A stretch of DNA of 52,355 nt, from the NCBI GenBank assembly GCA_002869845.2, contig NEWS02000004.1, forward strand, positions 1,136,276-1,188,630. Reading direction: 5' to 3'. The position numbers and the translations under genes are program-made. The stretch is from Nitrospira sp. CG24B. GTDB lineage: Bacteria; Nitrospirota; Nitrospiria; Nitrospirales; Nitrospiraceae. The notes under the pieces are model-generated. The model saw only the letters and a list, made by a program, of their open reading frames with translations, was not told where the DNA came from and searched no databases. This document shows, one piece after another, positions 42,810 through 52,295 of the stretch (its first letter is position 1; each line of letters opens with the position of its first letter).

Positions 42810-43753
42810 GAAGGTTTGGAGGCTGGACCAAACCCAAGCATTTTCTGGAGCGCATGAAGATCTTTTTCGGCTGGACAAGCGAAGTCTCGACTCCACTCCC
42901 ACCATGAGCCAGGGTAGTTTCTGAGCTTCGAATACCCGACAAGCTTGAGAAGAAAATAGAGCCAGGCCGATCTCACCCCGCCGGTACAGTAGCAAATGAC
43001 GTCCTGCCCGTAGTCTATCCCCTTGGCAGCCAACATCTCCCTGATCACGGAGAGATCTTTAACCGTCGCATCCTTATTCAAGAACCCATTCCACGCCACG
43101 TGTATGGCTGAAGGGATGTGTCCGGGCCGGGGGATACCCGACACCTCCTTGCCAAGATACTCTTCAACGCTCCGCGCATCGAGAATCGCCGTCTGCGGAT
43201 GCGGCCCCCTGACGAGGCCTTTCAAGTCGTCCTTCAGCGCGATCACATCCCGACGTGGTTGAGCCGTGAAATTTCCCCTCGTTGGAGAGACCGACCCATG
43301 CTCAAACGGCCGCTTCTCGGCGGTCCACTTCACCCACCCACCATCCAACACACGCAACCGGGTGTGGCCCAGATATTCCAACATCCAAAACATCCGTCCT
43401 TCATCACCCCAATTGTCGAAGGGATTAGAGTAGATCACCACGTCGCTGTCTTGATTGATCCCAAGCCGCTGGAGGATACGCTCGATCTGGCCGAGATCCG
43501 GATTGAGTAATCCTTTCGCGACGGCATTGGGATCGCTGTACTCATGCCATGTGGAATGCACGGCCCCAGGAATATGCCCGCCGAATTCATAGGCGGCCTT
43601 GCCGCGCACGTCAATGATGACCACGCCCGATTGACCGAGCTGCTGCTGAAGCGTTTCAGTATCGATGAGTAATGGATGGGTCACGATGTCTGGCTCTTTC
43701 TCGCCCGCGACGGGCGATTCAGCTGTGCGCGACAGCTTTGCAACTGTTGCCAT
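42806..43753 (-). CDS. Sulfurtransferase with two rhodanese domains
   Basis: A 315-residue protein. The C-terminal rhodanese domain (about 168-290) has the active Cys256 in CYCTGGVRSAW; the N-terminal one (about 22-150) has Asn-Pro-Phe-Asp in the active-site loop (IYSNPFDNWG) and no Cys, so it is structural, as in known thiosulfate:cyanide sulfurtransferases. The enzyme moves sulfane sulfur from a donor such as thiosulfate to a thiol or cyanide. The start overlaps the cytochrome gene by 35 bases without a good ribosome binding site, which suggests coupled translation. No signal peptide, so cytoplasmic. Confidence 0.92.
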   Translation of the reverse strand: MATVAKLSRTAESPVAGEKEPDIVTHPLLIDTETLQQQLGQSGVVIIDVRGKAAYEFGGHIPGAVHSTWHEYSDPNAVAKGLLNPDLGQIERILQRLGINQDSDVVIYSNPFDNWGDEGRMFWMLEYLGHTRLRVLDGGWVKWTAEKRPFEHGSVSPTRGNFTAQPRRDVIALKDDLKGLVRGPHPQTAILDARSVEEYLGKEVSGIPRPGHIPSAIHVAWNGFLNKDATVKDLSVIREMLAAKGIDYGQDVICYCTGGVRSAWLYFLLKLVGYSKLRNYPGSWWEWSRDFACPAEKDLHALQKMLGFGPASKPS

Positions 43754-45005
43754 TCTGTTGGCGACGGACGTGCGATAGCCGGGTTTCCTGTTGCTCCAAT
43801 GCGGTTTTCAACTCGCCCGACAACGGAAATTCTCGCTCATAGACGACAAATCGATAGGGGTCGTTTCCAGTCAGGCCGTATTTCGTTTGCAACATCTCAT
43901 GCTGCGAATCAGTCAGAATATGGTAGCGCACTCTGGTCTTCAGCTTGAGTCCGTCCGTCTTCTCGGGTATCCGATACGCAAACTGGTAGTCACGGCTGGT
44001 CTGCGGGAACAACCGATTATCATACAACTCTATGATGGCAGGCTGCCAGAGGATCCACCGTCCCATCGTGGAGCTCTGCTGCTCCAGTATGTGTCCCTGC
44101 TGATCTTCGACAAGGAACTCCACCGTAAAAAATCGATCAGGGTCACCAGTCGGGATCTTATGCCCAGCACCGGCATTCGTCAGGGTGAGCGTAAACCCGA
44201 CCCGATCACCCGGCTTCGGAGCAGTGGTGTCCGCTTTCACCTGAACCGCCACCGCTCGCCCTACCATATCGGGATCATGTCCACCTCGCCAGAGGTGTCG
44301 ACGCCCCTTGCGGATCGGTCCGCCCAGGGCCACCGGTCTCTCAATCTCCGGCATGTGGCAACTCTGGCAGATGAAGCCCCGCTCCTGCCAGTACTGGCCT
44401 TCATATTCCGCATAGGTCCCGCAGGGTCCCACGTTGTAGAACTGGGCCGGGCCGGACACCACATTGTGGCAGCGATAACAGACCTGCGCCGTCCTAAAAT
44501 TGGGGTCATATTTTGTGGGGTGTGGCGCCACGGAATCTTCGAACGGCCCATGGATCACGCCGTCGCGCACATGACAGGCCGCACAGGTGACCGACTCTTT
44601 TTGATACTCCGGATCATAGTGTGGGTTTGGCTCTTGAATGGCCTTCTCGACCCGCCCACGCGGGATCTCTTTCACCAGCGTGGGCTGTTGGTTCTCGAGC
44701 GGTGTGTGGCAATTCAGGCAAACCCAAATGTTCTTATCTTTTTTCCAGTAAGCCTGGAAAAACGGATCTTCGTAGGCATGGGCATGAATACTCGTCTTCC
44801 ATTCCTCATAAATCTCGCGATGACATTGGCCACAGGATTCGGCTTTGAGGCTGGTCAGCCCTTTAGGGACGTTCTGGAACGGAATGGCATGGGCATAGTC
44901 ATCGCGCAACCCGAAAATCACGACCGGTTTGATCTCCGTATAGTACAGATAGGTTGCCCCAGCCAGCACAACCAACAGCATCGGGATGACGTACGCGCGC
45001 CTCAT
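43719..45005 (-). CDS. Membrane-anchored pentaheme cytochrome c
   Basis: A 428-residue protein with an N-terminal membrane anchor (about 5-22) and five CxxCH heme-binding motifs: CGQCH (58-62), CLNCH (96-100), CAACH (141-145), CYRCH (176-180) and CQSCH (213-217). The first part resembles cytochrome c554/NapC-linked multiheme proteins; the C-terminal 180 residues have no heme motif and look like a beta-sandwich (VKADTTAPKPGDRVGFTLTLTNAGAGHKIPTGDPD). A role in periplasmic electron transfer is likely, with unknown partner. ATGA overlap with the HDAC-like gene upstream and overlap with the sulfurtransferase gene downstream. Confidence 0.92.
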   Translation of the reverse strand: MRRAYVIPMLLVVLAGATYLYYTEIKPVVIFGLRDDYAHAIPFQNVPKGLTSLKAESCGQCHREIYEEWKTSIHAHAYEDPFFQAYWKKDKNIWVCLNCHTPLENQQPTLVKEIPRGRVEKAIQEPNPHYDPEYQKESVTCAACHVRDGVIHGPFEDSVAPHPTKYDPNFRTAQVCYRCHNVVSGPAQFYNVGPCGTYAEYEGQYWQERGFICQSCHMPEIERPVALGGPIRKGRRHLWRGGHDPDMVGRAVAVQVKADTTAPKPGDRVGFTLTLTNAGAGHKIPTGDPDRFFTVEFLVEDQQGHILEQQSSTMGRWILWQPAIIELYDNRLFPQTSRDYQFAYRIPEKTDGLKLKTRVRYHILTDSQHEMLQTKYGLTGNDPYRFVVYEREFPLSGELKTALEQQETRLSHVRRQQNGNSCKAVAHS

Positions 45006-45946
45006 ACGGCAAGCAGCGTCTTGATGTGGGCCTCGACCGAGGCCGCGAGCGCCGTCAGATTGTACCCGCCTTCGAGTGAGGAGAGAATACGGCCGTTCGC
45101 ATGGCGTGTGGCAATCCCCGCCACGATCTCGGTCAACTCCGCATAGCCGGATTCAGTCAATCCCATACCTGCCAACGGATCATCCTTATGCGCGTCGAAG
45201 CCGGCTGAGATGATGACGAACTCTGGCTTAAAATCATCGGCTGCCGCCACGAGCACTTTCTGAAACACGGCGCGATACTCGTCATCCCCCTCACCGGCTT
45301 CCATCGGCACATTGATCGTGAAACCCTCTCCCGTTGCCTTGCCTCGCTCAGTTTCTCGACCCGTGCCGGGGTAATGGGGATATTGATGCGTACTGAAAAA
45401 CAAGACAGAAGGATCGTGCTCGAAACTATGCTGTGTCCCATTCCCATGATGGACGTCCCAATCGACAATCAAGACTCGTGTGAGCCCATATTGTTTCTGG
45501 AGATAGCGGGCAACAATCGCCACATTATTGAAGAAGCAGAACCCCATCGCGTGTCCCGCTTCGGCATGATGACCGGGAGGCCGAACAGCGCAGAACACGT
45601 GATCGACCTCCTGTGCCATGATGGCATCGACCGCCGCCAATGCCCCTCCTGCCGCTAAATACGCAGCCTGCAGTGTGCCTGGGGACATGGACGTATCAGG
45701 ATCGAGCGAGACACGGCCACTCGTAGGTGCTTGGCGGTTGAGCGACGCCAGATAATTGGGGTCGTGGACTTGCGTGATCCACTCAGCCTCGGCCTTTCGC
45801 GGCTCGATCCTGACCAGTCGAGCAGCGATTCCACTCTCCTCCAATCGCTGCACGATCGCGCGCAACCGATTGGGAGACTCGGGATGCCCGAACCCCATGT
45901 CATGTTCAAGATACGCCGGATGATAGACGAGACCTGTCTTCCCCAT
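45002..45946 (-). CDS. Histone deacetylase-family (AcuC/APAH-like) deacetylase
   Basis: A 314-residue enzyme with the class II HDAC-like fold: the His pair in RPPGHHAEAGHAMGF, metal ligands in DWDVHHGNGTQ, and SAGFDAHKDDPLAGM. Bacterial members deacetylate acetyl-lysine, acetylpolyamines or small amides. The ATG at 45946 has GAGGG seven bases upstream; a GTG at 45952 is the less likely start. First gene of an operon with the cytochrome and sulfurtransferase. Confidence 0.93.
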   Translation of the reverse strand: MGKTGLVYHPAYLEHDMGFGHPESPNRLRAIVQRLEESGIAARLVRIEPRKAEAEWITQVHDPNYLASLNRQAPTSGRVSLDPDTSMSPGTLQAAYLAAGGALAAVDAIMAQEVDHVFCAVRPPGHHAEAGHAMGFCFFNNVAIVARYLQKQYGLTRVLIVDWDVHHGNGTQHSFEHDPSVLFFSTHQYPHYPGTGRETERGKATGEGFTINVPMEAGEGDDEYRAVFQKVLVAAADDFKPEFVIISAGFDAHKDDPLAGMGLTESGYAELTEIVAGIATRHANGRILSSLEGGYNLTALAASVEAHIKTLLAV

Positions 45947-46057
45947 ATACACACCCTCACAATCACGCGCAATTCCATGTCAGATTATCATGCAGAAAAC
46001 GCCATAGACAATGTGCGGCAGCACTGCTATCGTTTCCCACGAACAACAGGAGCCATC

Positions 46058-46375
46058 ATGCCCAATCCACGAATCGAACCGCTGAAGAAATTCCTGGCCA
46101 TGGACCCGAACGACGATGTCGCCTGGTTTGGGTTGGGGAAAGCCTACATGGACGACGGGAATTTTGAAGAGGCCGCGAAGGCGCTGCGGCAATGCATCAC
46201 GGTAAAACCCACCTACTCAGCTGCCTATTATGGGCTCGCGCAATCTCTCCAGAAACTCGAGCGGCTCGACGAATGCCGAACTGTCTGTGCGACGGGCATT
46301 GACGTCTCGACGAAGAACGGGGATGCCATGGTGACGAAGAATCTTGAGGCGTTGAAGCTTTCGTTGCCGTCGTGA
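46058..46375 (+). CDS. Small TPR protein
   Basis: A 105-residue protein made of about two and a half TPRs: DDVAWFGLGKAYMDDGNFEEAAKALRQCITVKP and SAAYYGLAQSLQKLERLDECRTVCATGI. Likely an adaptor for protein-protein contact. The ATG at 46058 has AGGAG six bases upstream and the frame before it has no ribosome binding site. Its TGA overlaps the GTG of the deaminase gene. Confidence 0.9.
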   Translation: MPNPRIEPLKKFLAMDPNDDVAWFGLGKAYMDDGNFEEAAKALRQCITVKPTYSAAYYGLAQSLQKLERLDECRTVCATGIDVSTKNGDAMVTKNLEALKLSLPS

Positions 46376-46968
46376 AGTCTGGGGTCCCCTCCACGTCCCC
46401 CTTTCGCCTCCCATCCTGGGCCATCCGTCTTGCGCGTCGGCAGTCAAACCCGATCATGGCGGCGTCCGATCGTATGCGATTCGTCATCCAGCTCGCACTG
46501 ACCAACGTCACCGCTCAGACCGGTGGCCCCTTTGGGGCGGCAGTCTTCGAAACCAAGACAGGACGACTCATCGCCGTTGGGGTAAACGTCGTCGAACCCA
46601 CCAACTGTTCACTTGCCCACGCCGAAGTAGTCGCCCTCGCCAACGCACACAGGACTCTGAAACAGTTCGATCTCGGCGCGCCTGGTATGCCGAAGCTCAC
46701 ACTAGTGACGAGCTGTGAACCCTGCGCCATGTGTTATGGCGCCATTCTTTGGTCCGGGGTTCGCAAAGTCGTCTGCGCCGCGCGAGGGTCCGACGCAACG
46801 GCAATCGGGTTCGATGAAGCTCCGAAACCTAAAAGCTGGGTGGCAACCCTCGAAGATCGCGGAATTTCCGTGACTCGTAACCTGTGCCGAGATGAGGCCA
46901 TCGCGGTCTTTCAACGTTATCAGCAAACCGGCGGTCGAATTTACAATGCCCGGAAGAGGCTCCCGTGA
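46372..46968 (+). CDS. Nucleoside/guanine deaminase-like zinc enzyme
   Basis: A 198-residue cytidine/deoxycytidylate deaminase-superfamily protein with the zinc site His83-Ala-Glu85 (LAHAEVVAL) and Cys118/Cys121 (TSCEPCAMCYGAI). The pattern and the late GFDEAPKPK are closest to guanine deaminase-type members. The GTG at 46372 overlaps the upstream stop; an ATG at 46456 (MAASDRM) would give a protein of more usual length and is a good alternative start. Confidence 0.88.
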   Translation: MKSGVPSTSPFRLPSWAIRLARRQSNPIMAASDRMRFVIQLALTNVTAQTGGPFGAAVFETKTGRLIAVGVNVVEPTNCSLAHAEVVALANAHRTLKQFDLGAPGMPKLTLVTSCEPCAMCYGAILWSGVRKVVCAARGSDATAIGFDEAPKPKSWVATLEDRGISVTRNLCRDEAIAVFQRYQQTGGRIYNARKRLP

Positions 46969-46986
46969 CCACACATCGTGAAATAG

Positions 46987-47832
46987 TTACAGCGTTTGCC
47001 TGATCGAAGCATCATGGGATTCGGAGAGCGGGGCTGAGGCGTTTGGATTCTGAATCAGCATCCGTACGCGCGGGTGACTACGCTGCCGTTTGGGTCGTTC
47101 AATCAACTCCACATTAGCAAGCTTGACCGCCGCCCTTGAGGGAAGCGGGTCGACATCCCAGAGCGAGATCAACACGGCGCTGAGGGTGGGGACCTTGGTG
47201 AGCAGGACCGTCACCACCCCGGCGAGTGCCTTCAAATCCAACCAGATCGCTTCCGAACGAGCGTTCTTTTCCCCCTGAAGGTCGGCTCGTGGAATTGAAA
47301 TACTGAGCACGACCGGATCGCAATAGTCGGCCAATTGCTTGGCCTTTTGCCGGATACGCGCGAGAATCCTGTGAATCAGGATGACGCCCCGATCCTCCTC
47401 CTCCCCAACGACCTCATCAAGATCGAGTCCACGTAGAGGTAATCGTTGACGCGCCGCCGATCCCACCATTGCGGTGACTTCCACGAAAAAACGTTCGCGA
47501 CCGAGATCACATTCAAAATCGGCTGTTCGCGCCTGCGACTCTGGCAAAAACGTGACCCGGACTCCGACACGAAGTAATTGGGTGGCCAATTCCAACTCAG
47601 CAAGCGCGGATTCCCTCACCCCGTAATCATAGTGCGTGAGCCGCCAAACGAGGCGGCCCACACGGAGGTGGCTGGATTGATCGGCGCAGTGACGATGAAG
47701 CATGTTCCACCGATCGTGAAGTTCGCCAGAAAGCCCTTCCTCTTCTCGTTTCCAGGCTGGTATCGGCCCCGGTTGCCCACCTCGTAGAGAGGTAACCAAC
47801 CTGAACGTCTTTCTTGGGCGAAACCGGCCCAT
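46987..47832 (-). CDS. Hypothetical protein with possible PD-(D/E)XK nuclease-like core
   Basis: A 281-residue protein without signal peptide. The middle contains ESALAELELATQLLRVGVRV, then ADFECDLGRERFFVEVTAM: an early Glu on a helix, D-x-E and E-x-T in the order of PD-(D/E)XK nuclease folds. The match is by motif only and I cannot name the family. It ends close to the convergent deaminase gene and follows the small gene at 47839-48165 by six bases. Confidence 0.7.
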   Translation of the reverse strand: MGRFRPRKTFRLVTSLRGGQPGPIPAWKREEEGLSGELHDRWNMLHRHCADQSSHLRVGRLVWRLTHYDYGVRESALAELELATQLLRVGVRVTFLPESQARTADFECDLGRERFFVEVTAMVGSAARQRLPLRGLDLDEVVGEEEDRGVILIHRILARIRQKAKQLADYCDPVVLSISIPRADLQGEKNARSEAIWLDLKALAGVVTVLLTKVPTLSAVLISLWDVDPLPSRAAVKLANVELIERPKRQRSHPRVRMLIQNPNASAPLSESHDASIRQTL

Positions 47833-47838
47833 CGTTGA

Positions 47839-48165
47839 CTACGCCTCCGAATCGCCCTCATCGTTCGCTCTCAACTTCAGCGCCTCAGGCTGGCGTTGGG
47901 CCAATTCATCATAGACTTCATCCAGCCATCGGCCGGCACAACCCAGGACTTCGCGAACCAACGGTTCCGGTTGCCCAGTCCGTTTCATCGTCCACTGGGA
48001 AACATATTCAAGCAACGCGTCCCGTTCGAAGGCTGTCGCTGAATGTGTGGCCAACGCCGACAGCTCACTGAGGCCGGTGCGAAGAATATCTGCCACCGTG
48101 TCCCGTCCATAGGACGTACTCGCCGTGACATACTGGACTACGCGATGAAGTTCATGGTCGTTCAT
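47839..48165 (-). CDS. Small hypothetical protein
   Basis: A 108-residue, mostly helical, acidic protein (MNDHELHRVVQYV start, ending LKLRANDEGDSEA). No family recognised. The ATG at 48165 is preferred to an upstream in-frame codon at 48213. It is six bases upstream of the possible nuclease gene, so the two form an operon. Confidence 0.7.
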   Translation of the reverse strand: MNDHELHRVVQYVTASTSYGRDTVADILRTGLSELSALATHSATAFERDALLEYVSQWTMKRTGQPEPLVREVLGCAGRWLDEVYDELAQRQPEALKLRANDEGDSEA

Positions 48166-48319
48166 GGTGCTGTCCGTTCGAAGAATTCTTACACCATAGC
48201 CGTAGCCTGTCAACGCCGCGGCACCTGTTTAGTCCGGCAATTTTCTCCAATCTCGCCGTGGCCTGGTGATACACTACCGCCTGTTCCTGGCACAAAACTT
48301 ACCTGAGAGGAGACTCGGC

Positions 48320-50116
48320 ATGGCCGCCAAACATCCGGTTCGACACAAGACGTCTACGTCCCTTGTATCCAACCAGTGGGATCTCACCCACCTCGTGAAG
48401 AACCCGCTGAAAGATTTGGAACAACATCTGGCGGCCCTGGATGCGCAGGTCGTGCAGGTCGAGTCGGCTCGTCCTCGGCTCCAGGCAACAATGGCGAGCG
48501 CTGAATTCCACTCAATCCTAAAAATCACCGAATCGATCGCAGAAGGGTCTGCCCGGCTTGGCGCATTCGCCTACCTCTGGTTTTCGGAAAACACCAAAAA
48601 CACTCAGGCACGATCGTTTAAGTCCCAGGTGGAGGAGCGGCTCACCGGCATCACCAATCGCCTGCTTTTTCTTGATCTCTGGTGGCAGGGAGTCGATCAC
48701 AAGAATGCGGCACGGCTGATGTCCGATACCGGCGACCTTCGGTACTATCTGGAAACTATCCGGCGCTATACACCTCATACGCTCTCAGAACCAGAAGAAA
48801 AAATTATTAACGTCAAAAATGTCACCGGCCGAAGCGCCGTCCATATGCTCTATGACGTAGTGACCAACGGACTGACATTCACGATGAAGATCGGCGGGAA
48901 AACCCGCACCATGAATCGTGAAGGACTCATGAGCCACGTGCGGAGTCCTAAGGCATCCATCCGCCAAGCCGCCTACAGAGAGCTCTACCGGGTCTTCTCA
49001 GGCCAACGGGACCTGCTCGGAGAGATGTATCGGACGCTCGTCAATGACTGGAAAGCTGAGAACGTCGGACTCCGTGGGTTTGCGTCGCCCATCGCTACCC
49101 GCAACCTCGGCAATGATGTGCCGGACCAAGCGGTCGATGTGCTGCTGACAACCTGCGCCAAGAATGCCGAGATCTTCCAGACCTACTTCAAGCTGAAGGC
49201 AAAGATCTGCAAGGTTTCTCCGATGAATCGGTATCACATTTATGCCCCTCATCGGGCAGACACCAAGAAATATGCGTATGCCGATGCCGTCCGCATGGTG
49301 CTGGGCGCCTATCGAGGCTTTTCGCCCCAGCTTGCAGACCTGGCCGAACAGGTCTTGAGGGAACGGCGCATTGATGGGCCGACGCGTCCTGGCAAACTAG
49401 GCGGCGCCTATTGCTACAGCGTGGCGCCTGGCCTGACTCCCTACGTGATGTTGAACTTCACCGGGGAAGCCCGAGACATCGCCACCATGGCCCATGAGCT
49501 CGGTCATGCCGTCCATGGAATGCTGGCCAAAGACCATTCGATTTTTACCTTCCATTCAACCCTCCCCCTGGCGGAGACAGCTTCTGTCTTTGGCGAACGC
49601 ATTCTCTCCGACACCCTCATATCGAACGAGCGCAACAAAGCCGTTCGACAGGGCTTGCTCGTGAGTCAACTGGACGACATCTATGCCACCGTGATGCGGC
49701 AGGCCTATTTCATTCGCTTCGAACAAACAGCGCATCGAATGGTGGGAGAAGGGGCGACAGGAGACCAACTGGCCAAAGCCTATTTGGCTGAACTTCGACA
49801 GCAATTCGGCAAAGCGGTGAAAGTGCCGGAAGAGTTTCAATGGGAGTGGCTCATGATTCCCCACCTCTTCGCCAGTCCGTTCTATTGCTACGCCTACAGC
49901 TTTGGCAATCTGCTCGTACTCGCCCTCTACAGAATGTACAAGGAGCAAGGGGAATCGTTTGTCCCACAGTACCTGGACTTGCTCGCCACCGGCGGATCGC
50001 AATCCCCGCGAGATATTCTGAGCAAGATGGATGTGGATATGACGTCCGGAGCGTTCTGGCAATCAGGATTCGACACCATTCAGGACATGGTCCAGCAGCT
50101 GGAAGACACGATGTAA
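48320..50116 (+). CDS. M3-family oligoendopeptidase (PepF-like)
   Basis: A 598-residue cytoplasmic zinc peptidase. The HEXXH zinc site is at 392-396 in AHELGHAVHGML, with the third ligand region in TLPLAETASVFGERIL, as in PepF/oligoendopeptidase F. N-terminal part begins SNQWDLTHLVKNPLKDLEQHL. It degrades peptides of up to about 20 residues in studied members. AGGAG eight bases before the ATG at 48320 fixes the start over 48266. Confidence 0.94.
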   Translation: MAAKHPVRHKTSTSLVSNQWDLTHLVKNPLKDLEQHLAALDAQVVQVESARPRLQATMASAEFHSILKITESIAEGSARLGAFAYLWFSENTKNTQARSFKSQVEERLTGITNRLLFLDLWWQGVDHKNAARLMSDTGDLRYYLETIRRYTPHTLSEPEEKIINVKNVTGRSAVHMLYDVVTNGLTFTMKIGGKTRTMNREGLMSHVRSPKASIRQAAYRELYRVFSGQRDLLGEMYRTLVNDWKAENVGLRGFASPIATRNLGNDVPDQAVDVLLTTCAKNAEIFQTYFKLKAKICKVSPMNRYHIYAPHRADTKKYAYADAVRMVLGAYRGFSPQLADLAEQVLRERRIDGPTRPGKLGGAYCYSVAPGLTPYVMLNFTGEARDIATMAHELGHAVHGMLAKDHSIFTFHSTLPLAETASVFGERILSDTLISNERNKAVRQGLLVSQLDDIYATVMRQAYFIRFEQTAHRMVGEGATGDQLAKAYLAELRQQFGKAVKVPEEFQWEWLMIPHLFASPFYCYAYSFGNLLVLALYRMYKEQGESFVPQYLDLLATGGSQSPRDILSKMDVDMTSGAFWQSGFDTIQDMVQQLEDTM

Positions 50117-50195
50117 GCCGCTGGATTGACGGTTGCGGCAGAAGCACTCACCAATCCTGGGTCGGCGAACGACAGAGCGACCAAGAGGTCACCGT

Positions 50196-50777
50196 TCACA
50201 GATTGCTCAGTTGGTTGATCGCCTTGATTTCATCCTCCTCCAAAGCTCGCCATTCACCCAGGTTGAGGTCGCCCAGGCGAACTGGTCCGATAGCGATGCG
50301 CACCAGCCGCAATGTGGGATGGCCTACGGCAGCCGTCATGCGACGAACCTGACGATTCAGCCCTTCATGGATGGTGATCTCTAACCACGCTGTCGGCACG
50401 TTTTTTCGAAATCTGATGGGCACGGGCCGTTCTGGCAGTGGTGGCTCCGTATCGAGCACCCTCACCTGCGCCGGCCTGGTTCGCTTTCCAGCAAGCAGCA
50501 CGCCTGTGCATAGCCGTTCGATCGCTGGTTCATCTGGAATCCGTTCGACCTGCACCAAATAGACTTTCGGCAATTTGTGTTGCGGGTCGGTAATCCGGTG
50601 TGCCAACGCTCCATTCGAAGTCAAAATCATTAGTCCTTCGCTGTCCTGATCGAGACGCCCCGCCGCATAAACACGAGGGACCGTGATGTAGTCCGCCAGC
50701 GTCGGTCTGCCTTCCGAATCAGTAAAGCATGGAAGCACCCCGTAGGGCTTATAAAATGCGATGGAATGAGTGGACAT
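50196..50777 (-). CDS. RsuA/RluE-type 23S rRNA pseudouridine synthase
   Basis: A 193-residue enzyme with the catalytic Asp in AGRLDQDSEGLMIL, KPYGVLP at the start and LNRQVRRMTAAVGHPTLRLVR near the end, as in RluE-like single-domain members without an S4 domain. These isomerise one uridine in rRNA. The ATG at 50777 gives the normal length; the frame to 50996 has no homologous sequence. Confidence 0.92.
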   Translation of the reverse strand: MSTHSIAFYKPYGVLPCFTDSEGRPTLADYITVPRVYAAGRLDQDSEGLMILTSNGALAHRITDPQHKLPKVYLVQVERIPDEPAIERLCTGVLLAGKRTRPAQVRVLDTEPPLPERPVPIRFRKNVPTAWLEITIHEGLNRQVRRMTAAVGHPTLRLVRIAIGPVRLGDLNLGEWRALEEDEIKAINQLSNL

Positions 50778-51588
50778 AGCCGTTTCGAACCCTGCCTGTA
50801 TGGTATCAATCCTGCCGTATCGTGCATTGGTCGGAAGATGTTGTCTTTCTCCAGCCAATTTGGCAGAAACACGGGTTTTTTGTCTATCTCTGAAAAATCG
50901 ACAGTGGAACGGAACTTGTTGAAGACTAACAGAAAAGGATATTGGCAAGGTGTGAAAGCTTCGGCGTGATCTGGGAGATGAAGTACGAGTGCACACCTAT
51001 CGACCGGCAACTCTCGGCCAGAAGCGGAAGTTCGGCGCCGAGATTGCGCCGCCGCAAAGCGGTCCTCAGCCCTGTCGCATGAACGTTCGCTATAACTGGG
51101 CCAATAGAACGGAAGCTGTCATATCCCGCCACACGCCTTTCTCCTATTGACCAGATCTGGAACCGTGCCTCTCAGATGTCAGCCTCAGCGCTGAATAGCA
51201 TCGGCGTCGTGCCTGCCATATCAACCTGTGATCCTGCTGCGCTCATGTTCACCTCCGCATACAGGAGTCCTTCCTACGAGGGACAATGGAACGGATGGTG
51301 CGATACACCACCATATGTTCAAGGGTGATCAGGAACGAACGGCGCGGGACATGCTGAAACCACCCAACAGTCATGACGCATGCCAACGTGCCCACGGGCG
51401 GTCAGTCAGTCAGTCAGTCACTGAGCATGCTCCCGCTACGCACAGTACGTGTTGTCTCCAGGAATCGTCAGCGCAATATTTTCAAACGGTTCGAATCGCT
51501 GTGGCGCACTATCACCGCGTCCGTTCCATTGCCCCTGGGACGACAGCTTGCCGATACTGTTGCAGAGCAGCTATGCTGAATCACTGGC
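50778..51588. other. Intergenic region with (GTCA)5 repeat
   Basis: 810 bases between the pseudouridine synthase and the last complete gene. I see no convincing gene: open frames on both strands have unusual composition and no known motif. A tetranucleotide repeat GTCA x5 is at 51401-51420. Rest not explained. Confidence 0.5.
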
Positions 51589-52260
51589 ATGACACGATCC
51601 GGCGTCATATTTTATCCGTTCCATCTGTGCCACGAGCGCACCTTGCAGCGGCTGCTAGAGCAGTATCAGCAGGTGCATTTCCGGGACTATATGGCCATAC
51701 AAATCAGTCTTTTCTGCGGAACAATGGCCTTTCCCGACCGTATGGGAGATTCCTTCCCTGACCTCCTGGCAAGCAAGCGACTGGTGCAGGGGTACAACGT
51801 CAGCGGACCGCTCAAGCCGGACATCTGTATCGCCGTGGATTGTGATCTCACCGATTCAACGTGGCGTGGGCTCTTTCATCGCGCGCTGGTGGAGAATCGC
51901 CGATTCCAACGCGGCCTGTTCGACGGCACAGACATCACGGGGCCTCACAACGATGGCCCTGCCGAGCAGACCTTGTTGGGTCGTCTGAAGGAGGTGTCGT
52001 TCGAGACGACTCCCTTGACGGTGGCCGGTATCCGTCAACTCAGCCGGCGACGGCTCATCGGCAGAGAAGCGGATCTCTTCGACTATGGCCTGGCCCTCCT
52101 GAAAACCTCCGCCTCACTGGTGTATACACTACAACTGGCGACGGCTGAACAGCTGGCCGTTGCGACTGACTCGCGTGCCCATTTCACATTACTCACTCGG
52201 CTGATAGAACGAATGGGCGTCACGATCGAGCATGAGTTGATCGAACACGGCCTATCGTAA
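51589..52260 (+). CDS. Conserved-looking hypothetical protein
   Basis: A 223-residue protein without signal peptide or membrane segment. It begins MTRSGVIFYPFHLCHERTLQRLL and is mixed alpha/beta with a helical C-terminus. The motif DICIAVDCDL and the acidic C-terminal helices are seen, but no family is recognised. The frame is long, has normal codon usage and is followed closely by another gene on the same strand, so it is likely real. Confidence 0.65.
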   Translation: MTRSGVIFYPFHLCHERTLQRLLEQYQQVHFRDYMAIQISLFCGTMAFPDRMGDSFPDLLASKRLVQGYNVSGPLKPDICIAVDCDLTDSTWRGLFHRALVENRRFQRGLFDGTDITGPHNDGPAEQTLLGRLKEVSFETTPLTVAGIRQLSRRRLIGREADLFDYGLALLKTSASLVYTLQLATAEQLAVATDSRAHFTLLTRLIERMGVTIEHELIEHGLS

Positions 52261-52295
52261 CCCGTACACTCAGGTCTGCTAGAATCTCCCCGCCC

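Noticed and set aside
43791..45146. 451-codon open frame on the plus strand opposite the cytochrome gene
   Set aside because: The minus strand has five CxxCH motifs and overlaps tightly with its neighbours; the plus frame is a shadow.
51228..51761. Open frame of 177 codons before the last complete gene
   Set aside because: Unusual composition rich in His, Ser and Thr, runs through the GTCA repeat, and overlaps the better frame at 51589-52260.
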